DNA of 64,000 bases from Pseudomonas sp. LS-2 (GCF_003605735.1 NZ_QXTJ01000045.1:368535-432534); one strand, 5' to 3'; positions 47,684 through 58,838 are shown, numbered from the stretch's first letter. Numbers and translations: made by a program. Notes: generated by a model not told the origin, from the letters alone.

Positions 47684-48510
47684 GGCACGCGTCCGAAGGT
47701 GATGCGCTCGTGATCGCCCAGATCGCGGCGAGTCTGGATTTGCTCGAAGCCGTGAAGGTTGAGCAATTCACGCACCGCCGGACCTTGATCGTAGCCATGC
47801 TCCAACAGCAGCCAGCCACCGGCTTCCAGATGCTCGGGGGCTTGTGAAACGATAAGGCGCAGATCGTCCAGACCGTCCGAACCCGAAACCAGCGCACTGC
47901 TCGGCTCGAATCGCACGTCGCCTTCGGCCAGATGCGGATCGTTGGAGGCGATATAAGGAGGGTTGCTCAGGATCAGGTCGAAACGCTTATCCTGGACGGC
48001 GCTGAACCAGTGGCTGCGCAGCACTTGAGCGTTGTCCAGGTGCAGACGCAGGCGGTTGCGCTCTGCCAGATCGACCGCCTCCTCCACGCGATCCACCGCG
48101 GTCACCGCCCACTGTGGACGATCCTTGGCCAGAGACAAGGCAATGGCCCCGGTCCCGGTGCCCAGATCAAGCAGACGATGAGGAATCGCGCCCGGCAGCA
48201 ACTCCAATGCCGTTTCCACCAGCATTTCGGTTTCCGGACGCGGGATCAGCGTGTGCGTGGCGACTTCAAGGTCGATGTTCCAGAAACCCTGCTGCCCGAG
48301 GATGTATGCCACTGGCTCCCCGGTGCGACGGCGTTTCAGATAGCCCTCGAACGTCTGCGCGGCTTCGGTACTGACGATACGCTCCGGCCAGGTGTGCAAA
48401 AAGCTGCGCGGTTTGCCCAAGGCAGCCGCCAACAGCAGTTCCACATCCAGACGGGCTGTCGGAGAGTCCGGCAGTTCAGCGTTTCTTAACAAGCTGGCGA
48501 TGATGGTCAT
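47677..48510 (-). CDS. prmC: Release factor glutamine methyltransferase
   Basis: The 277-residue protein has an N-terminal helical bundle and a SAM domain with LDLGTGTGAIALSLA and the glutamine-binding motif NPPY (LILSNPPYIAS). It methylates the GGQ glutamine of RF1/RF2. It starts directly after the prfA stop, its own substrate gene. Confidence 0.96.
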   Translation of the reverse strand: MTIIASLLRNAELPDSPTARLDVELLLAAALGKPRSFLHTWPERIVSTEAAQTFEGYLKRRRTGEPVAYILGQQGFWNIDLEVATHTLIPRPETEMLVETALELLPGAIPHRLLDLGTGTGAIALSLAKDRPQWAVTAVDRVEEAVDLAERNRLRLHLDNAQVLRSHWFSAVQDKRFDLILSNPPYIASNDPHLAEGDVRFEPSSALVSGSDGLDDLRLIVSQAPEHLEAGGWLLLEHGYDQGPAVRELLNLHGFEQIQTRRDLGDHERITFGRVPC

Positions 48511-49593
48511 TTACTCACCCAGTGCCGCAAGTTGATCTGCCTGATACTCGGCAAGCAACGGTTCTATCACTGCATCGACCCCACCCGCCAAAACTTCATC
48601 CAGCGAATAAAGCGTCAGGTTGACGCGGTGATCCGTCACTCGCCCCTGTGGAAAGTTGTACGTGCGAATACGCTCGGAACGATCGCCTGAGCCCACCAGC
48701 AATTTACGCTCGCTGGCAATCGCGTTGGCGGCAGCGGCGGTCTGCTGGTCGTTGAGTTTGGCCGACAGCCAGGCCATGGCCCGGGCGCGGTTCTTGTGCT
48801 GGGAACGCTCTTCATGGCACTCGACGACGATACCGGTCGGCAAGTGCGTGATGCGAATCGCCGAATCGGTCTTGTTGACGTGCTGACCACCGGCACCGGA
48901 GGAGCGGTAGGTGTCGACACGCAAATCCGCCGGGTTGATCTCGATGGTCTGCTGCTCGTCCGGTTCCGGCAATACCGCAACCGTACAGGCCGAGGTATGA
49001 ATACGGCCCTGGGATTCGGTCTCGGGCACACGCTGCACCCGATGGGCGCCGGATTCGAACTTGAGCTTGCCGTAGACATTCTCGCCCTCGACCCGCGCGA
49101 TGACTTCCTTGAAGCCGCCGTGCTCGCCCTCATTCTCGGACAAAATCTCGACCCGCCAGCCCCGACGCTCCGCATAACGCGAATACATGCGAAAAAGGTC
49201 GCCGGAGAAAATCGCCGCTTCGTCACCACCCGTACCGGCACGGATTTCCAGAAACACGTTGCGACCGTCATTCGGGTCCTTGGGCAGCAGCATTTTCTGC
49301 AGATCGCTTTCCAGGACTTCCAGCTGTTCCTTGGCCTCGCGCACTTCCTCGACGGCCATTTCGCGCATGTCCGGATCGCTGTCCTTGAGCAGCGCCTGAG
49401 CACCTTCCAGGTCACTCTGCACCTTCTGCAGCTGCTTGTAGGTCTGGATCACAGGCTCGACTTCAGCGTATTCACGCGAGTAGGCGCGGAATTTGGTCTG
49501 GTCGGAAATGACCTCGGCATCACCCAGCAGCGCGGTCAATTCCTCGAAACGGTCGCTGAGCACGTCCAGCTTATTGAGCAGTGAAGCTTTCAT
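48511..49593 (-). CDS. prfA: Peptide chain release factor 1
   Basis: A 360-residue RF1 with the PET codon-recognition tripeptide (190-192) and GGQ (235-237) that triggers peptide release at UAA/UAG. It overlaps hemA by 4 nt (ATGA) and abuts prmC, forming the standard hemA-prfA-prmC operon. Confidence 0.97.
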   Translation of the reverse strand: MKASLLNKLDVLSDRFEELTALLGDAEVISDQTKFRAYSREYAEVEPVIQTYKQLQKVQSDLEGAQALLKDSDPDMREMAVEEVREAKEQLEVLESDLQKMLLPKDPNDGRNVFLEIRAGTGGDEAAIFSGDLFRMYSRYAERRGWRVEILSENEGEHGGFKEVIARVEGENVYGKLKFESGAHRVQRVPETESQGRIHTSACTVAVLPEPDEQQTIEINPADLRVDTYRSSGAGGQHVNKTDSAIRITHLPTGIVVECHEERSQHKNRARAMAWLSAKLNDQQTAAAANAIASERKLLVGSGDRSERIRTYNFPQGRVTDHRVNLTLYSLDEVLAGGVDAVIEPLLAEYQADQLAALGE

Positions 49594-50867
49594 TGCGGGG
49601 GTTTATCCGTGGAGCCCTCGTTGAGGGCAAAGAGTTCCTGGGCCATGGCCAGCGCATCGACGCGGCCCTCGGCAGACAGCTTTTTGAGTTGCACGCTCGG
49701 CGCATGCATCAATTTATTGGTCAGGCCTCGTGCCAGCGCCATCAATACATCTTCGGCATTGCTGCCGTTGGCGAGCATGCGTTGAGCCTTTTGCAGCTCC
49801 TCGTCACGCAGACGCTCGCTTTGTTGACGATATGCCTTGAGCACATCGACTGCCGCCAGTTCGCGCAGACGCGACATGAAATCGTCGACGCCCAGACTGA
49901 CCAGCTCCTCTGCAGCCTGGGCTGCGCCCTGACGACTCTTGAGGTTTTCGGCGACGACTTCGTGCAGATCGTCCACGGTGTACAGATAAACGTCGTCGAG
50001 TTCGCCGACTTCGGGTTCTATGTCGCGCGGGACAGCGATGTCCACCATGAAAATCGGCTTGTGCTTGCGCAGCTTCAGCGCACTCTCCACCGCGCCCTTG
50101 CCCAGAATCGGCAACTGGCTGGCGGTGGAGCTGATGACGATGTCGCTGTTGACCAGTTCGGCCGGGATATCGGCCAGCAATACCGCATGCGCGCCGAACT
50201 CTTCGGCCAGAATGCTCGCGCGTTCCAGCGTCCGGTTGGCGACAACGATACGCTTGACCCCAAGATCGTGCAGGTGCCGGGCGACCAGCGTGATGGTCTC
50301 GCCGGCGCCAATCAGTAATGCCTGGCTGCGTTGCAGGTCGCTGAAAATCTGTTTGGCGAGACTGACCGCCGCAAAGGCGACCGAGACCGGGTTTTCACCG
50401 ATGGCCGTATCGGTACGCACCTGTTTGGCAGCGCTGAACGTGGCCTGAAACAGACGCCCGAGCAAAGGGCCGATGGTCCCCGCCTCGCGGGCTACGGCAT
50501 AAGCTGACTTCATCTGACCGAGAATCTGCGGCTCGCCCAGCACCAGCGAATCCAGCCCCGATGCCACGCGCATCATGTGACGCACGGCCGCGTCTTCTTC
50601 ATGCACATAGGCGCTGGCGCGCAACTCTTCGATGTTGAGATGGTGATATTCGGCCAGCCAGGTCAGCACCACGTCGGCGGTGAGCTGATCCTGCTCTATA
50701 TAAAGCTCGCTGCGATTGCAGGTCGAAAGAATCGCGGCTTCGCGACTCTGGGTCAGGCGACACAGCTGCTGTAACGCTTCAACCAGCTGCTCAGGCGTAA
50801 ATGCCACGCGTTCGCGGACATCCACTGATGCAGTCTTATGGTTGATACCCAGAGCAAGAAAGGCCAT
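49590..50867 (-). CDS. hemA: Glutamyl-tRNA reductase
   Basis: The 425-residue enzyme has the catalytic Cys50 in STCNRSELY, an NADPH-binding [13 protein letters not shown]-type motif and a C-terminal dimerisation helix. It reduces glutamyl-tRNA to glutamate-1-semialdehyde, the first committed step of heme synthesis. It leads the operon and is divergent from the TPR lipoprotein gene. Confidence 0.97.
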   Translation of the reverse strand: MAFLALGINHKTASVDVRERVAFTPEQLVEALQQLCRLTQSREAAILSTCNRSELYIEQDQLTADVVLTWLAEYHHLNIEELRASAYVHEEDAAVRHMMRVASGLDSLVLGEPQILGQMKSAYAVAREAGTIGPLLGRLFQATFSAAKQVRTDTAIGENPVSVAFAAVSLAKQIFSDLQRSQALLIGAGETITLVARHLHDLGVKRIVVANRTLERASILAEEFGAHAVLLADIPAELVNSDIVISSTASQLPILGKGAVESALKLRKHKPIFMVDIAVPRDIEPEVGELDDVYLYTVDDLHEVVAENLKSRQGAAQAAEELVSLGVDDFMSRLRELAAVDVLKAYRQQSERLRDEELQKAQRMLANGSNAEDVLMALARGLTNKLMHAPSVQLKKLSAEGRVDALAMAQELFALNEGSTDKPPQ

Positions 50868-51125
50868 TCAAGGTCGCTGATGGTGACGTGAAGCCGGCAA
50901 TTGTCCTACTTCAATAGATTCAGGACAACCACCGCAATACATTCAGAACGACCTGAACAGTCTATTGTCCCTATAGAGATCCGCTTTGCAGCGATGCGCC
51001 TGCGACAAATTGTCCAAGCGCGGGCCGTAGATTAAGGGTCTGTAGAATTTTCGCGGGCTGTGGGTTTGCTCCCTGCCTTGTGTCATGATGCTTTCAAACC
51101 GCAGGTAAGCCGCCCTCTCTTCTAT

Positions 51126-52853
51126 ATGAATAAATCCTCCGCGTTGTTCCTTGCCCTTGTCGTTCTTGGTGGCTGTCAGTCTACGGCCCCTGTTTCAACG
51201 GAGCCTGCTGCTCCGGCGAAAGAAGCGACGCCCGCACCTGAGGCCAAGCCGCAGGTATATGGTTCGTTTACCCAGGAAACAGTCGTCAGCCTGCTGACCG
51301 CCGAGCTTGCCGGGCAACGCAACCGCTTCGACATTGCGCTGGACAACTACGTGACCCAGGCGATCCAGACCCAGGATCCGGGGATTTCAGAGCGCGCGTT
51401 CCGCATCGCCGAGTACCTGGGCGCCGACCAGGCTGCCCTGGATACCTCGATGATCTGGGCGAAAAACGACCCGGCCAATCTCGAAGCGCAGCGTGCTGCC
51501 GCGATTCAGCTGGCACGCGCCGGACGCTACGACGACTCCATGCGTTATATGGAAAAGGTGCTGCAGGGTCAGGGCGACACCCATTTCGACTTCCTCGCGC
51601 TGTCAGCGGCGGAAACCGACTCCAACACCCGCAAGGGCCTGCTCGCCAGCTTTGATCGGCTGCTGGCCAAGTACCCGAAAAACGGCCAGCTGATTTTCGG
51701 CAAGGCCTTGCTGCTGCAACAGGAAGGCGACAGCGCCGCCTCGTTGAAGCTGCTTGAGGACAATCCGCCGGGCGAGGGCGAAGTTGCTCCGATCCTGTTG
51801 CGTGCTCGCTTGCTGCAAAGCATGAATCGGGGCACCGAAGCGCTGCCGCTCCTTGAAAAAAGCATCAAGAAATACCCGGACGACAAGCGCCTGCGCCTGA
51901 CTTATGCACGCATGCTGGTCGAACAGAACCGCATGGAAGACGCGAAGGTACAGTTCTCAAGCCTCGTTCAGCAGTACCCGGATGACGATGAGTTGCGCTA
52001 TTCGCTGGCGTTGGTCTGCCTCGAAAACAAGGCATGGGACGAAGCACAGGGGTATCTGGAAGACCTGGTCGCCCGTGGCAGCCATGTCGATTCGGCCCAT
52101 GTAAACCTCGGCCGCATCTACGAAGAGCGCAACGATCCGCAAAACGCGCTGAACGAATATGGCCAGGTCGGGCCCGGCAACGATTACCTGCCTGCGCAGT
52201 TGCGTCAGGCCGATATCCTGATGAGCAACGGCAGCACCGCCGAGGCTTCAAAGCGCCTGGCTCAAGCCCGGGCCGACCAGCCGGATTACACCATTCAGCT
52301 CTACCTGATCGAGGCCGAAACCCTGACCAACAACAACCAGAGCGATCGCGGCTGGCAGGTGTTGAGTCAGGCGCTCAAGCAATACCCGGACGATCTGAAC
52401 CTGCTTTATACCCGCGCCATGCTGGCCGAAAAGCGTGACGATCTGAAACAGATGGAGACCGACCTGCGGGCGATTCTCAAGCGCGAACCGGACAACGCCA
52501 TGGCGCTGAATGCGCTGGGTTATACCCTTTCCGACCGCACCACCCGATATGCCGAAGCCAAGGAATTGATCGAACGCGCGCATCAGCTCAACCCGGAAGA
52601 TCCGGCCGTGCTCGACAGCCTGGGCTGGGTCAATTACCGACTGGGCAATCTTGACGAGGCCGAACGCCTGCTGCGCGAAGCGCTGGAGCGTTACCCCGAT
52701 CACGAAGTCGCCGCGCACCTGGGCGAAGTGCTGTGGGCCAAGGGCGAACAGCGTGAAGCACGCAAAGTGTGGGGCAAAGCCCTCGAACAACAACCTGACA
52801 GCCCGGTCCTGCGCAGCACCTTGAAACGCCTGACCGGCTCCGAGACTCTCTGA
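51126..52853 (+). CDS. TPR-repeat outer-membrane lipoprotein
   Basis: A 575-residue lipoprotein (signal ending LGGC, Cys17) with many tetratricopeptide repeats, for example LDSLGWVNYRLGNLDEAERLL (parts DSLGWVNY, EAERLL) near the C-terminus. It matches PA4667 in position; such proteins serve as scaffolds for envelope assembly. The start at 51126 is chosen for the signal peptide although no good SD is visible. The stop is 3 nt before lolB, so they form one operon. The 258-nt gap to hemA must hold two divergent promoters; none is clear. Confidence 0.9.
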   Translation: MNKSSALFLALVVLGGCQSTAPVSTEPAAPAKEATPAPEAKPQVYGSFTQETVVSLLTAELAGQRNRFDIALDNYVTQAIQTQDPGISERAFRIAEYLGADQAALDTSMIWAKNDPANLEAQRAAAIQLARAGRYDDSMRYMEKVLQGQGDTHFDFLALSAAETDSNTRKGLLASFDRLLAKYPKNGQLIFGKALLLQQEGDSAASLKLLEDNPPGEGEVAPILLRARLLQSMNRGTEALPLLEKSIKKYPDDKRLRLTYARMLVEQNRMEDAKVQFSSLVQQYPDDDELRYSLALVCLENKAWDEAQGYLEDLVARGSHVDSAHVNLGRIYEERNDPQNALNEYGQVGPGNDYLPAQLRQADILMSNGSTAEASKRLAQARADQPDYTIQLYLIEAETLTNNNQSDRGWQVLSQALKQYPDDLNLLYTRAMLAEKRDDLKQMETDLRAILKREPDNAMALNALGYTLSDRTTRYAEAKELIERAHQLNPEDPAVLDSLGWVNYRLGNLDEAERLLREALERYPDHEVAAHLGEVLWAKGEQREARKVWGKALEQQPDSPVLRSTLKRLTGSETL

Positions 52854-52856
52854 TTT

Positions 52857-53474
52857 ATGTTATTGCGCCACGTACTTGCATTCGGCCTCATCGCCCTGCT
52901 CGCCGGCTGTGCCGGCATCACGCCCCATGAAGCCGTTCAGGGCAAGGGTGACGCCAGCAAATGGCGGGTCAACAAAGAACAACTGGCGAGCCTCGACGGC
53001 TGGCAGATCAACGGCAAGGTCGGTATCCGTGCACCCAAGGATTCCGGCAGCGGTACATTGTTCTGGCTGCAACGCCAGGACTACTACGACATTCGCCTGT
53101 CCGGCCCGCTGGGTCGCGGCGCCGCTCGCTTGACCGGCCGCCCCGGCGCCGTGTCGCTGGAAGTCGCCAATCAGGGGCGTTATGACGCGCCGGACCCGGA
53201 AACACTGCTCAAGGATCAGTTGGGCTGGAAGCTGCCCGTTTCGCATCTGGTCTGGTGGGTTCGTGGCCTGCCCGCGCCCGACAGCAAAAGCAGCCTGACC
53301 CTGGACGGCGACAGCCGCCTGTCGAATCTCGAACAGGATGGCTGGCAGATCGAATACCTGAGCTACACCGAACAGAACGGCTACACGCTGCCCGAGCGCA
53401 TGAAGCTGCACGGTCAGGATCTGGACGTCACGCTGGTCATCAAGGACTGGCAACCGCGCAAGCTGGGGCAATGA
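52857..53474 (+). CDS. lolB: Outer-membrane lipoprotein receptor LolB
   Basis: The 205-residue lipoprotein (LLAGC, Cys18) matches LolB in length and in the [10 protein letters not shown] and [11 protein letters not shown] segments. It takes lipoproteins from LolA and inserts them in the outer membrane. It overlaps ispE by four bases (ATGA). Confidence 0.95.
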   Translation: MLLRHVLAFGLIALLAGCAGITPHEAVQGKGDASKWRVNKEQLASLDGWQINGKVGIRAPKDSGSGTLFWLQRQDYYDIRLSGPLGRGAARLTGRPGAVSLEVANQGRYDAPDPETLLKDQLGWKLPVSHLVWWVRGLPAPDSKSSLTLDGDSRLSNLEQDGWQIEYLSYTEQNGYTLPERMKLHGQDLDVTLVIKDWQPRKLGQ

Positions 53475-54343
53475 TCATGTCGCTGCCCCATCAAGACTCG
53501 CCACGCCTGACCCTCCCCGCTCCGGCCAAGCTCAACCTGATGCTGCACATTCTCGGTCGTCGTGCGGACGGTTATCACGAGCTGCAGACGATCTTTCAGT
53601 TTCTCGATTACGGCGATGAGCTGAGTTTCGCCCTTCGCGAAGACGGCGAAGTTCGGCTGCAGACGCACATCCCGGATGTTCCCCACGACAGTAATCTGAT
53701 CGTGAAGGCAGCACGTGCACTCAAGGAACAATCCGGTTGTGTACTGGGCGTCGATATCTGGCTTAACAAAGTGTTGCCCATGGGCGGTGGAATCGGCGGA
53801 GGAAGTTCGGATGCCGCCACCACGCTGCTGGGTCTCAATCATCTCTGGCAACTGGACTGGGACGAGGACCGACTCGCGGCGCTAGGGCTCAAGCTGGGGG
53901 CTGACGTCCCGGTTTTCGTGCGTGGACACGCCGCTTTTGCCGAGGGCGTAGGCGAAATCCTCACCCCTGTAACCCCCGAAGAACCGTGGTATGTGGTGCT
54001 TGTGCCGCAAGTATCTGTAAGTACAGCAGAAATTTTTTCAGATCCACTGTTGACACGTGACACTCCTCCCATTAAAGTGCGCCCCGTTCCCAAGGGAAAC
54101 AGTCGAAATGACTGCTTACCGGTTGTAGCAAGGCGTTATCCAGATGTTCGTAACGCTTTGAATTTGCTAGGTAATTTTACCGAAGCAAAGTTAACCGGAA
54201 CTGGAAGTTGTGTGTTTGGGGCCTTCCCAAACAAAGCTGAAGCTGATAAAGTCTCGGCCCTTCTTACAGAGACCCTTACAGGGTTTGTAGCAAAAGGCAG
54301 CAACATCTCGATGTTGCACCGAAAGTTACAGACACTGCTCTAA
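53471..54343 (+). CDS. ispE: 4-diphosphocytidyl-2-C-methyl-D-erythritol kinase
   Basis: The 290-residue GHMP kinase has the ATP motif [14 protein letters not shown] (103-116) and the N-terminal PAPAKLNL with the catalytic lysine. It acts in the MEP isoprenoid pathway. The ATG at 53471 is coupled to lolB; an ATG two codons later is equally possible. The last third (about 54012-54343) changes sharply to A/T-rich codons (GTA, AGT, ACA, ATT, TTT, TCA) and carries a promoter for the tRNA downstream. Confidence 0.95.
   Translation: MIMSLPHQDSPRLTLPAPAKLNLMLHILGRRADGYHELQTIFQFLDYGDELSFALREDGEVRLQTHIPDVPHDSNLIVKAARALKEQSGCVLGVDIWLNKVLPMGGGIGGGSSDAATTLLGLNHLWQLDWDEDRLAALGLKLGADVPVFVRGHAAFAEGVGEILTPVTPEEPWYVVLVPQVSVSTAEIFSDPLLTRDTPPIKVRPVPKGNSRNDCLPVVARRYPDVRNALNLLGNFTEAKLTGTGSCVFGAFPNKAEADKVSALLTETLTGFVAKGSNISMLHRKLQTLL
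54050..54078 (+). promoter_or_regulatory. Promoter inside ispE for tRNA-Gln/prs
   Basis: TTGACA (54050-54055), 17-nt spacer, TAAAGT (54073-54078) lies within the ispE coding sequence. A transcript from here would cover the ispE 3' end, tRNA-Gln and prs. Confidence 0.6.
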
Positions 54344-54378
54344 GAGAACCGAGTGCCAGGCACTCGTGCAACAGATAC

Positions 54379-54453
54379 AGGGGCGTCGCCAAGCGGTAAG
54401 GCAGCAGGTTTTGATCCTGCCATGCGTTGGTTCGAATCCAGCCGCCCCTGCCA
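54379..54453 (+). tRNA. tRNA-Gln (TTG)
   Basis: The 75-nt cloverleaf has a 7-bp acceptor stem (AGGGGCG/CGCCCCT), encoded CCA, the TTCGAATCC T-loop and anticodon TTG in the loop TTTTGAT. It lies between ispE and prs as in other pseudomonads. Confidence 0.96.
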
Positions 54454-54500
54454 TTTTCCTATAGTCATCCAGGCATACCCTAAGCCTCCAGGTACTGCGC

Positions 54501-55442
54501 GTGTCCAAGATGATGGTCTTTACGGGGAACGCCAACCCCGATCTGGCTCGGCGTGTCGTACGTCAGCTGCATATCCCTCTCGGTGACATCTCTGTCGGTA
54601 AGTTCTCCGACGGCGAGATTACCGCTGAGATCAATGAAAACGTTCGCGGTAAAGACGTCTTTATTATTCAGCCGACCTGCGCTCCGACCAACGATAACCT
54701 GATGGAACTCGTCGTGATGGCTGATGCCTTCCGCCGCTCCTCGGCTACTCGTATCACAGCTGTTATTCCTTACTTTGGTTATGCCCGCCAGGATCGCCGT
54801 CCGCGCTCCGCTCGTGTGGCTATCAGCGCTAAAGTGGTTGCGGACATGCTCACCGTCGTTGGTATCGACCGTGTGCTGACTGTCGACCTGCACGCTGACC
54901 AGATTCAAGGCTTCTTCGATATTCCGGTAGATAACATCTACGGCTCCCCGGTTCTGGTGGATGACATCGAAGACCAACGCTTCGAAAACCTGATGATCGT
55001 TTCCCCGGATATCGGTGGCGTCGTGCGCGCACGTGCCGTTGCCAAATCCCTGGGTGTGGATCTCGGGATCATCGACAAGCGCCGTGAGAAAGCCAATCAC
55101 TCCGAAGTGATGCATATCATCGGCGACGTCGAAGGTCGTACCTGTATTCTGGTCGACGACATGGTCGATACCGCCGGCACTCTGTGTCATGCGGCCAAAG
55201 CCCTGAAAGAACATGGCGCTGCCAAGGTCTTTGCCTACTGCACACACCCTGTGCTGTCGGGTCGTGCGATCGAAAACATCGAAAATTCCGTTCTGGACGA
55301 ACTGGTGGTGACCAACACCATTCCGTTGTCCGCCGCAGCACAAGCCTGTGACCGTATCCGTCAACTGGATATCGCACCGGTAGTCGCTGAAGCGATGCGT
55401 CGCATCAGCAATGAAGAATCGATCAGCGCGATGTTCCGTTAA
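54501..55442 (+). CDS. prs: Ribose-phosphate pyrophosphokinase
   Basis: The 313-residue enzyme has the [10 protein letters not shown] start, [22 protein letters not shown] and the PRPP-binding loop [11 protein letters not shown]. It makes PRPP, the co-substrate of hpt and upp elsewhere in this window. Translation starts at GTG with AGGT upstream; the next possible start is an ATG three codons in. A strong terminator follows. Confidence 0.96.
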   Translation: MSKMMVFTGNANPDLARRVVRQLHIPLGDISVGKFSDGEITAEINENVRGKDVFIIQPTCAPTNDNLMELVVMADAFRRSSATRITAVIPYFGYARQDRRPRSARVAISAKVVADMLTVVGIDRVLTVDLHADQIQGFFDIPVDNIYGSPVLVDDIEDQRFENLMIVSPDIGGVVRARAVAKSLGVDLGIIDKRREKANHSEVMHIIGDVEGRTCILVDDMVDTAGTLCHAAKALKEHGAAKVFAYCTHPVLSGRAIENIENSVLDELVVTNTIPLSAAAQACDRIRQLDIAPVVAEAMRRISNEESISAMFR

Positions 55443-55479
55443 GGGCCCTGCCCTCTCGAATCATCCGTTGACGAAAAGC

Positions 55480-55517
55480 GCCCCGCCCCAACACTCATGT
55501 TGGGGCGGGGCTTTTTT
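55480..55517 (+). terminator. prs terminator
   Basis: A perfect 14-bp stem (GCCCCGCCCCAACA / TGTTGGGGCGGGGC) with a 4-nt loop followed by TTTTTT. Confidence 0.95.
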
Positions 55518-55581
55518 GCCCATACCGTGTCTGGCGCTGGTCGCAAACGCCGCTCGGTGATGGCTATTTTGGAGATACAAA

Positions 55582-56187
55582 ATGACTGACTTTACTCTGA
55601 ACGCCCAAGCGCGTACTGACCTGGGGAAAGGTGCGAGCCGCCGCCTGCGTCACGCGAAACAAGTTCCAGCCGTTGTTTACGGTGGTAACAAAGACGCTGC
55701 TTCGATCACCATCGAAGCCAAGGAAATGGCCAAACTGTTCGAAAACGAAGCTGCTTTCAGCCACGTTATCGAACTGAACGTTGATGGCGCCAAGCAGAAC
55801 GTGATCGTTAAAGCGATGCAACGTCACCCTGCCAAGCAGTTCATCATGCACGCCGACTTCATCCGCGTCGTCGCTGGCCAGAAGCTGACCGCTACCGTTC
55901 CTGTGCACTTCATCAACGAAGAAGCACCGATCAAGAAAGGCGGCGAGATCTCGCACACTACCACTGAGCTGGAAGTGAGCTGCCTGCCTAAAGATCTGCC
56001 TGAGTTCATCGAAGTTGATCTGGGCGCGCTGGAAATCGGCGACAACGTTCACCTGTCCGACGTTAAAGCACCTAAGGGTGTTGAATTCGTCGCTCTGGCG
56101 CACGGCAAGGACCTGGACATCGCTAACGTCCACGCCCCTCGCGTCGTTCAGGAAGAAGAAGGCACCGCAGAAGGCGAAGCAGAGTAA
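55582..56187 (+). CDS. rplY: 50S ribosomal protein L25 (general stress protein Ctc)
   Basis: The 201-residue protein is the long Ctc form of L25: an N-terminal 5S rRNA-binding domain ([19 protein letters not shown]) and a C-terminal beta domain with an acidic tail. GGAG is well placed before the ATG. It precedes pth. Confidence 0.96.
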   Translation: MTDFTLNAQARTDLGKGASRRLRHAKQVPAVVYGGNKDAASITIEAKEMAKLFENEAAFSHVIELNVDGAKQNVIVKAMQRHPAKQFIMHADFIRVVAGQKLTATVPVHFINEEAPIKKGGEISHTTTELEVSCLPKDLPEFIEVDLGALEIGDNVHLSDVKAPKGVEFVALAHGKDLDIANVHAPRVVQEEEGTAEGEAE

Positions 56188-56213
56188 TTTTTACTCGCTA
56201 GCCGGTTGAACCC

Positions 56214-56236
56214 GTGATGGTGCCCTGCACCATCAC
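56214..56236 (+). other. Intercistronic stem-loop rplY-pth
   Basis: A perfect 9-bp hairpin (GTGATGGTG / CACCATCAC, loop CCCTG) without a T-run lies between rplY and pth. It may set the ratio of the two products by mRNA stability or partial termination. Confidence 0.6.
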
Positions 56237-56262
56237 ACTCGACCCAAGGAAGAGCCCCTGAC

Positions 56263-56847
56263 GTGACCGCCATTCAACTGATCGTCGGCCTGGGAAACCC
56301 CGGCCCCGAATACGAACAGACCCGGCATAACGCAGGGGCTCTTTTCGTTGAGCGCATTGCCAGCGCACAGCGTGTCAATCTGACCGCTGACCGCAAATAT
56401 TTCGGCCTGACGGCTAAATTCAGTCATCAGGGCCAAGACGTTCGTCTGCTGATCCCCACCACCTACATGAACCGTAGCGGCCAGTCCGTCGCGGCGCTGG
56501 CGGGTTTCTTCCGGATTCCACCGCAAGCCATTCTGGTGGCTCACGACGAACTCGACCTGCCTCCGGGTGTCGCCAAACTCAAACTGGGTGGCGGACACGG
56601 CGGGCATAACGGTCTGCGCGACATCATCGCGCAGCTCGGCAACCAGAACGGCTTCCATCGCTTGCGGCTCGGTATAGGCCATCCAGGCGATGCCAGCATG
56701 GTCTCCAACTTTGTTCTGGGTCGTGCGCCACGCGCCGAACAGGAAAAACTGGACGCCAGTATCGACTTTGCCCTCGGCGTGCTGCCGGATGTCCTCGCAG
56801 GCGACTTCGCCAAGGCGATGCGCGTCCTGCACAGCCAGAAGGCCTGA
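56263..56847 (+). CDS. pth: Peptidyl-tRNA hydrolase
   Basis: The 194-residue enzyme has the catalytic His in [16 protein letters not shown] at the N-terminus and the HDELDLPPG and [10 protein letters not shown] motifs. It recycles peptidyl-tRNA released from stalled ribosomes. It is 21 nt from ychF. Confidence 0.97.
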   Translation: MTAIQLIVGLGNPGPEYEQTRHNAGALFVERIASAQRVNLTADRKYFGLTAKFSHQGQDVRLLIPTTYMNRSGQSVAALAGFFRIPPQAILVAHDELDLPPGVAKLKLGGGHGGHNGLRDIIAQLGNQNGFHRLRLGIGHPGDASMVSNFVLGRAPRAEQEKLDASIDFALGVLPDVLAGDFAKAMRVLHSQKA

Positions 56848-56868
56848 CATCACTCGAGGGGAAACACC

Positions 56869-57969
56869 ATGGGATTCAACTGCGGCATCGTCGGCCTGCC
56901 CAACGTCGGCAAGTCCACCCTGTTCAACGCCCTGACCAAATCCGGTATTGCGGCGGAGAACTTTCCCTTCTGCACCATCGAACCGAACAGCGGCATCGTG
57001 GCCATGCCCGATCCACGCCTGCAGGCCTTGGCCGACATCGTGAATCCAAAGCGCATCCTGCCAACCACCATGGAGTTCGTCGACATCGCGGGCCTGGTAG
57101 CCGGTGCCTCCAAAGGTGAAGGCCTGGGCAACAAGTTCCTGGCCAACATCCGTGAAACCGACGCCATTGCCCACGTGGTTCGCTGCTTCGAAGACGAGAA
57201 CGTGATCCACGTCTCCAACAGCGTCGACCCGAAACGCGACATCGAGATCATCGACCTGGAACTGATCTTCGCCGACCTCGACAGCTGCGAGAAACAACTG
57301 CAGAAAGTCGCGCGTAACGCCAAAGGCGGCGACAAGGACGCAGTGGTCCAGAAAGGCCTGCTGGAAAAACTCATCGCCCACTTCACCGAAGGCAAGCCTG
57401 CGCGCAGCCTGATGAAGAACATGGGTGCCGATGAGAAAGCGGTGATCAAGGGTTTCCACCTGCTGACCACCAAGCCAGTCATGTACATCGCCAACGTTGC
57501 CGAAGACGGCTTCGAGAACAACCCGCACCTGGATGTCGTCCGCGCGATCGCCGAAGAAGAAGGCGCAATGCTGGTGCCGGTGTGCAACAAGATCGAAGCC
57601 GAAATCGCCGAACTCGATGACGGTGAAGAAAAGGACATGTTCCTTGAAGCTCTCGGTCTCGAAGAACCAGGTCTGAACCGTGTGATCCGTGCCGGCTACG
57701 AAATGCTGCACCTGCAAACCTACTTCACTGCAGGCGTCGAAGAAGTCCGCGCCTGGACCGTCCGCGTCGGTGCCACCGCACCGCAAGCCGCCGGCGTGAT
57801 CCACACCGACTTCGAAAAAGGCTTCATCCGCGCCGAATGCGTCGCCTACAACGACTTCATCCAGTACAAGGGCGAAGCCGGTGCGAAAGAAGCAGGCAAA
57901 TGGCGTCTGGAAGGCAAGGACTACATCGTCAAGGATGGTGACGTTCTGCACTTCCGTTTCAACGTCTGA
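56869..57969 (+). CDS. ychF: Redox-regulated ATPase YchF
   Basis: A 366-residue Obg-family P-loop protein: [14 protein letters not shown], the switch region around [17 protein letters not shown] and a C-terminal TGS domain. YchF prefers ATP to GTP, binds the ribosome and is linked to oxidative stress. It ends the rplY-pth-ychF unit before a terminator. Confidence 0.96.
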   Translation: MGFNCGIVGLPNVGKSTLFNALTKSGIAAENFPFCTIEPNSGIVAMPDPRLQALADIVNPKRILPTTMEFVDIAGLVAGASKGEGLGNKFLANIRETDAIAHVVRCFEDENVIHVSNSVDPKRDIEIIDLELIFADLDSCEKQLQKVARNAKGGDKDAVVQKGLLEKLIAHFTEGKPARSLMKNMGADEKAVIKGFHLLTTKPVMYIANVAEDGFENNPHLDVVRAIAEEEGAMLVPVCNKIEAEIAELDDGEEKDMFLEALGLEEPGLNRVIRAGYEMLHLQTYFTAGVEEVRAWTVRVGATAPQAAGVIHTDFEKGFIRAECVAYNDFIQYKGEAGAKEAGKWRLEGKDYIVKDGDVLHFRFNV

Positions 57970-58008
57970 TCAAGGGTTGCGCCTGGTTCTCCAGGCTCGC
58001 TCCTTACT

Positions 58009-58032
58009 AAAAGCCCCCAATGGGGGCTTTTT
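58009..58032. terminator. Bidirectional terminator after ychF
   Basis: The stem AAAAGCCCCC / GGGGGCTTTTT with a 3-nt loop lies between the convergent ychF and glutathione transferase genes. Confidence 0.92.
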
Positions 58033-58056
58033 GCTGGGCGATCGCTTTTCCACCCA

Positions 58057-58761
58057 TCAATCCGCTTTCGGATAATTCGACGGAAAGAGCGCACGCTTCG
58101 CCTGTTCGTCCATATCCTTCTTGAACACATGGTCCTTACCCACATCTTTCGCCCGTCCAGCGGCCGGGCGGGCGTCGACGCGCTCGAACCAACGCTTCAG
58201 ATTCGGGTAATCCGCCAGCGCGTCTTCGGAACCTTTCATCACGCGAGGAGCGCGGATCAACCAGCCCCAGGTCGAAATATCGGCGAGAGTGTATTCATCG
58301 CCAACGATATAATTCCGGCCAGCCAAGTGGGCGTCGAGTACCTCGTAGTGACGCTCGATTTCCCGGCGGTAACGGTTCACGGCGTAGTCGTTACCCTCAG
58401 GCGCTGCGTACTGGAAATGCACAGCCTGCCCGGAGAATGGCCCAAGGCCGGATGCGATGAAAAACAGCCATGAGAGCAGTTCAGGCTTGTCTTCAGCAGC
58501 GCCCATGAACTGACCGGTTTTCTCGCCCAGATAAAGCAGAATCGCGCTGGAATCGAACACCCGTACTTCTTTGCCGCCCGGGCCTTCGGTATCGATGATC
58601 GCCGGTACTTTAGCGTTCGGGTTTATGGCGCGAAACTCAGGCGAATGCTGTTCGCCTTTGCTGGTGTCGACGGGCACCACTTCGTAATCCAGGCCGGACT
58701 CCTCCAGAAACAGGGCAACTTTGGCGGGATTTGGAGTGGGGTGGAAGTAAAAACGGATCAT
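58057..58761 (-). CDS. Glutathione S-transferase (Nu class, YfcG/YghU-like)
   Basis: A 234-residue protein with the thioredoxin-like N-domain (FYFHPTPNPAKV, NAKVPAI, DSSAILLYLGEKTG) and a helical C-domain. The TPN motif at the active site fits the Nu class, which shows disulfide-bond reductase and peroxidase activity with glutathione. It is related to the transferase at 59552 and divergent from the TetR gene between them. Confidence 0.9.
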   Translation of the reverse strand: MIRFYFHPTPNPAKVALFLEESGLDYEVVPVDTSKGEQHSPEFRAINPNAKVPAIIDTEGPGGKEVRVFDSSAILLYLGEKTGQFMGAAEDKPELLSWLFFIASGLGPFSGQAVHFQYAAPEGNDYAVNRYRREIERHYEVLDAHLAGRNYIVGDEYTLADISTWGWLIRAPRVMKGSEDALADYPNLKRWFERVDARPAAGRAKDVGKDHVFKKDMDEQAKRALFPSNYPKAD

Positions 58762-58820
58762 GGCATTCGTCTCTTGTAGGTGTGAGTCGTGATCGAATCC
58801 TGAAATACGCGCCGTCCAGA

Positions 58821-58838
58821 AAAACGACTTTTCGTTTT
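58821..58838. promoter_or_regulatory. Candidate TetR operator
   Basis: A perfect 7-bp inverted repeat AAAACGA-CTTT-TCGTTTT lies in the 152-nt gap between the divergent GST and TetR genes, the expected size and place for a TetR-family operator. Confidence 0.55.

Noticed and set aside
54379-54453. tRNA-Gln as the site of an integrated island
   Set aside because: No integrase, no direct repeat of the tRNA 3' end and housekeeping genes continue on both sides.
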